From assembly GCA_029204225.1 (NCBI GenBank), contig CM055097.1, positions 59,832,883-59,896,882 of the forward strand: a stretch of DNA of 64,000 bases, given 5' to 3'. Positions 61,601 to 64,000 of the stretch are shown one piece after another. Both the position numbers and the translations under genes were made by a program. How positions within the stretch are numbered: position 1 is the first letter of the stretch; each line of letters begins with the position of its first letter. Below the pieces are notes generated by a model, which worked only from the letters and a program-made list of their open reading frames with translations, ran no database searches and was not told the DNA's origin. The stretch comes from Diphasiastrum complanatum (lineage: Eukaryota; Streptophyta; Lycopodiopsida; Lycopodiales; Lycopodiaceae).

Positions 61601-61844
61601 GTAGGTGTAACTTAGTAGCTACGTCCCTCACGTCATATAGTGAATTCAAGATGTCCCAAACTTCTTTTGAAGTTTTAGCTTCATCTATGTGTCCAATCTG
61701 AGTATCTGATATATTGAGGATAGTAAGTGTGAAAGCTTTACCATCCTTTGATTTCCACTTTGAGTCTTTTGTGTCGTCTTCAAGTTTTACTTCTGTACCT
61801 GTAACAACATCCCATAACTCGTTGGCTATCAGCAAAATCTTCAT
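58700..61844 (-). pseudogene. Ty1/copia gag-protease-integrase-RT relic
   Basis: From right to left: gag (LLIANELWDVVTGTEVKLED near 61835; STYENWVMIISTHSNITLTR), a knuckle reading CRYCKLSNHEIKDF near 61190 with the last Cys replaced by Phe, a protease with FLDSRATQHMTN near 61020 (DSR instead of DSG), integrase (MRSDNGREYISTEFKEY near 60250; SYSLQSNGLAERKNRTL near 60155), the linker with FDPIESKIFTSRDVIFTEDQ near 59825, then RT (WIFKVKYNADGSINRRK near 59340, MGVQTTHLNGVIEEDIYM near 59175, TLYVDDTLLFSN near 58925). It ends near 58700 before RNase H. Protease and knuckle are both mutated. Sister of the 39.4-41.4 kb relic. Its 5' LTR begins at 62209. Confidence 0.92.
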
Positions 61845-62196
61845 CTTAAATTTTCACAAATGATAATTGGATCCATTCAGCTTGTCTGTGATAAGACCAA
61901 CTTTACTTTGAGAATCTATTTGGAACTTAGTTTGTCGATTGTATCGATGACGCTAAGATGTAATAATGCCAACAACATGAAATCAATTCTCTGATACTGA
62001 AAAGATGAATGAAATTGAAAAATGTGATATCAATTTGATATCGCGAAAGATATCAAGTATTAGAGCTTTCGCTCTGATATCGAAATAGTATTATGTCTTG
62101 ATAGAGATCACAGATCTGACACCGTGGTGGTTCAGATAAAGGAAATAGTGATCTAGCACTGATACTATGATAGAAATTTTGATATAAGAATGGAAT

Positions 62197-63230
62197 GCTC
62201 TGATACCATGTCGGAAATAGGATGGATAAATTGCAACGGAAACTCCTACTTCCAATGCATGACTACGCCTATCAAAAATTGAACAAAGTAATAGTGATGA
62301 AAATCATGTTCAATCTTTAGCAACTAACTTTGAAATTGCTAGATACTAAGTGATTACGTAGTCAAACATAAAGTATTGAATTCTCAGACAATCAGTTACA
62401 AAAGCAATACAGAGATGCATGCATTTTGACATATATTGAACATAATGAGAAAATAGTATTGATTTTGAAAAATAAAATTAGATGCTAATGAGCGGAAGAC
62501 AATAGTGGATAGAAACCACGCACTCTAAGCTATCTCTGAGTAACTGAGAATAAGCTTGATAATAAGTATCTCTGTTGATAAGCAGTAGCGCAATAACAAC
62601 TCTAAAATAAATCTCTAAAAGACTGAGCTAGAATGTTCAAGAGAGTTCAAGCTTGAAAGCTTGATAGAGAGCTAACAACAATACTTCTGATCGTTGCTTT
62701 AGAACTTGATTGAACCTTTTTGAATTTGAAAATTGAGATGTATGAAAAGCTGATTTATACTAAGTAAGTAGATCATCAAAATGCGACTGCATGTGCTGGA
62801 GTTTAATCTAACTCCTACTCATCCCAACAGCCCTCCTTCCTTCTTTAAATTTTACTCTCTCAAATGTAACCTACAGAAAATGAACTGTTTTTAAACAATC
62901 TGCTTTTTAAACTAATTGTCGCTATAGTCTGGTTTTAGCTCGCATTTTTCCACAGCCGAAAAATGCGAAAAACCCGACACTGTGTTTTTACATGGGGTTT
63001 TTGACAGGCGACAATAAGGGCGTAAAAATACTGCATTTTTACATGCAGTTTTCTTACAGGCAACATTGCAAGTTTTACACGGGTTTCTACACAGATGAAA
63101 ATTGTGAAATAACCCGATAGTGCATATTTGCATGCAGTTTTTGACAGGCAAAAAAGACAAAAAACCTAAATTGCAAAAAATCCGACAGTGCATATTTGCA
63201 TGCAGTTTTCAACAAGCGAAAAAGACGACA
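62197..63230 (-). mobile_element. 5' LTR and primer-binding site of the minus-strand copia
   Basis: GCTCTGATACCA at 62197-62208 is the primer-binding site in minus orientation; TGTCGGAAATAGG from 62209 is the LTR inner end. The gag start at 61844 leaves a 350-base leader, as expected. The LTR's outer end is not fixed and lies somewhere between 62.95 and 63.36 kb. The interior has several GCATTTTT...GAAAAATGCG words and GTGCATATTTGCATGCAG repeated at 63121 and 63188. Confidence 0.75.
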
Positions 63231-63246
63231 CTTGCCCTACAATAGA

Positions 63247-63352
63247 CCAAAGGTGTCCTATTGATAAAGGTGATGTCCTACAAATACCGAAGGTGTCTTC
63301 CAAACACCAAAGGTGCCTTACAGATCTTGAAGGCTGCCCTCAGGTAAAGGCA
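63247..63352. repeat. Decayed short tandem repeat
   Basis: About five imperfect copies of an AAAGGTGTCCTACAAATACC-like unit, 19-23 bp each, between 63247 and 63352. Similar GAAGGTGT words occur in the copia LTRs near 12.3 and 18.2 kb. Confidence 0.6.
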
Positions 63353-63369
63353 ACGGCCAAAAGGCCAAG

Positions 63370-63478
63370 GATGTCAAAGGACCAGTGTCCTCAAACAATT
63401 CATGAGAAGCAGCAGATGCATGAGTATCCCTATCATTCTATTATTGGATCTCTTATGTACGCCTGTCAAGAATTGTGA
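63370..63478 (+). pseudogene. Copia RT/RNase H junction fragment
   Basis: The frame reads MSKDQCPQTIHEKQQMHEYP then YHSIIGSLMYACQEL before a stop. This is the conserved stretch that precedes the CTRPDI block in copia pol. Only about 35 residues survive, just upstream of an LTR in the same direction. Confidence 0.8.
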
Positions 63479-63479
63479 A

Positions 63480-64000
63480 TAAAAATGCTCGTCTTTTTCG
63501 CATTTTTTGCCTGTCAGAAATTACGAGTAAATATGTGGTGTCCCATTTTTTTGCATTTTTCAAAGTGCCTCAAATGTTAAGTAAACGACTCTGGCAAAGT
63601 GTGGAGCTACCCTAAGGACACTGTCAGGTTTTTCGCAAAAAGCCGACATTGTCGCCTATTGCAATTTTAGTTCATTTCTGTAGAGTGACAATTTTAGTTG
63701 ATTTATGCAAACAGATTTTTTACGACCAATTTTCACCACTTATCAGCAATCAATTAAGAAGGAACTGGATGAATGCCAACAATTTTCAGCCAACTGACAA
63801 TCGCATTTGACGACCTAATTACTTAGTATAAATCAGCTATTCATACATCTCAATTTTCAAGTTCAAAAAGGTTCAATCAAGTTTTGAAGCAACGATCAGA
63901 AGTATTGTTGTTAGTGTTAGAATTGGTGAACTCCTGCAACTTTGTCACAGCACGAACAAAACACGAAGGTTGAATGAGAACGATTCGTGACAGTCAACGT
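63480..64000 (+). mobile_element. Copia LTR in plus orientation, cut by the window edge
   Basis: Bases 63815-63912 are about 95% identical to the reverse complement of 62667-62775 (shared ACTTAGTATAAATCAGC and CATACATCTCAATTTTCAA), and the upstream part is more weakly similar. So it is another LTR of the family at 62209, facing the other way. It follows a scrap of plus-strand copia pol, as a 3' LTR should. Confidence 0.7.

Overview
The window is nuclear DNA of a land plant, most likely one with a large, repeat-rich genome. Three things point there: spliced genes with GT/AG introns, plant gene families (a TMEM214/DUF2359-type membrane protein, an A20/AN1 stress-associated protein and a calcium-dependent protein kinase fragment), and Ty1/copia and Ty3/gypsy retrotransposons primed by initiator-Met tRNA. 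Old, degenerate elements and very long (CT)n/(GA)n tracts would fit a fern or gymnosperm, but nothing seen here settles the lineage. All coordinates were read by eye.

Only two ordinary host genes are convincing. A minus-strand gene at 626-6199 has nine recognisable, phase-compatible coding exons of a TMEM214/DUF2359 homologue; its C-terminal exon(s) lie beyond the left edge. An intronless plus-strand ORF at 29803-30375 encodes a complete 190-residue A20/AN1 zinc-finger protein, with a GA/CAG-repeat leader upstream.

Almost everything else is mobile DNA in layers. 7.9-9.1 kb: gypsy debris. 10.3-19 kb: a primer-binding site with its leader, a 1.3-kb solo LTR with target-site duplication, an acidic ORF, a broken copia pol, and that copia's 3' LTR, which belongs to the same LTR family as the solo copy but in opposite orientation. 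19.4-21 kb: LTR-like repeats ending against a CDPK kinase-domain fragment. 21.1-23.5 kb: copia and gypsy fragments on the minus strand. 24-26.2 kb: a transposase-like broken gene. 32-33.7 kb: a LINE scrap and a GA-repeat cluster. 35.7-39.4 kb: a gypsy relic in unusual order (integrase, unknown ORF, intact RNase H, then gag-like pieces). 39.4-45.4 kb: three copia pieces. 45.4-48.6 kb: a MULE/SWIM-type transposase relic whose SWIM motif is fused in frame to a copia integrase. 48.7-57.7 kb: an unidentified multi-exon gene or transposon ORF split by a young copia element (49108-54918). 57.7-64 kb: more LTRs and a minus-strand copia of the same family as 39.4-41.4 kb.

The main leads for new biology are: (1) the unidentified 48.7-57.7 kb gene, whose premature stops in otherwise open exons are nearly all TAG; (2) its head-to-head placement with a transposase relic; (3) the gypsy relic with a catalytically intact RNase H downstream of integrase; (4) the in-frame SWIM-integrase chimera; (5) a palindromic CACACGTGTG site that recurs in several LTRs; and (6) the captured CDPK fragment. 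There is no evidence for a cellular pathway encoded by several genes acting together here; the window is best read as two host genes in a retrotransposon matrix.
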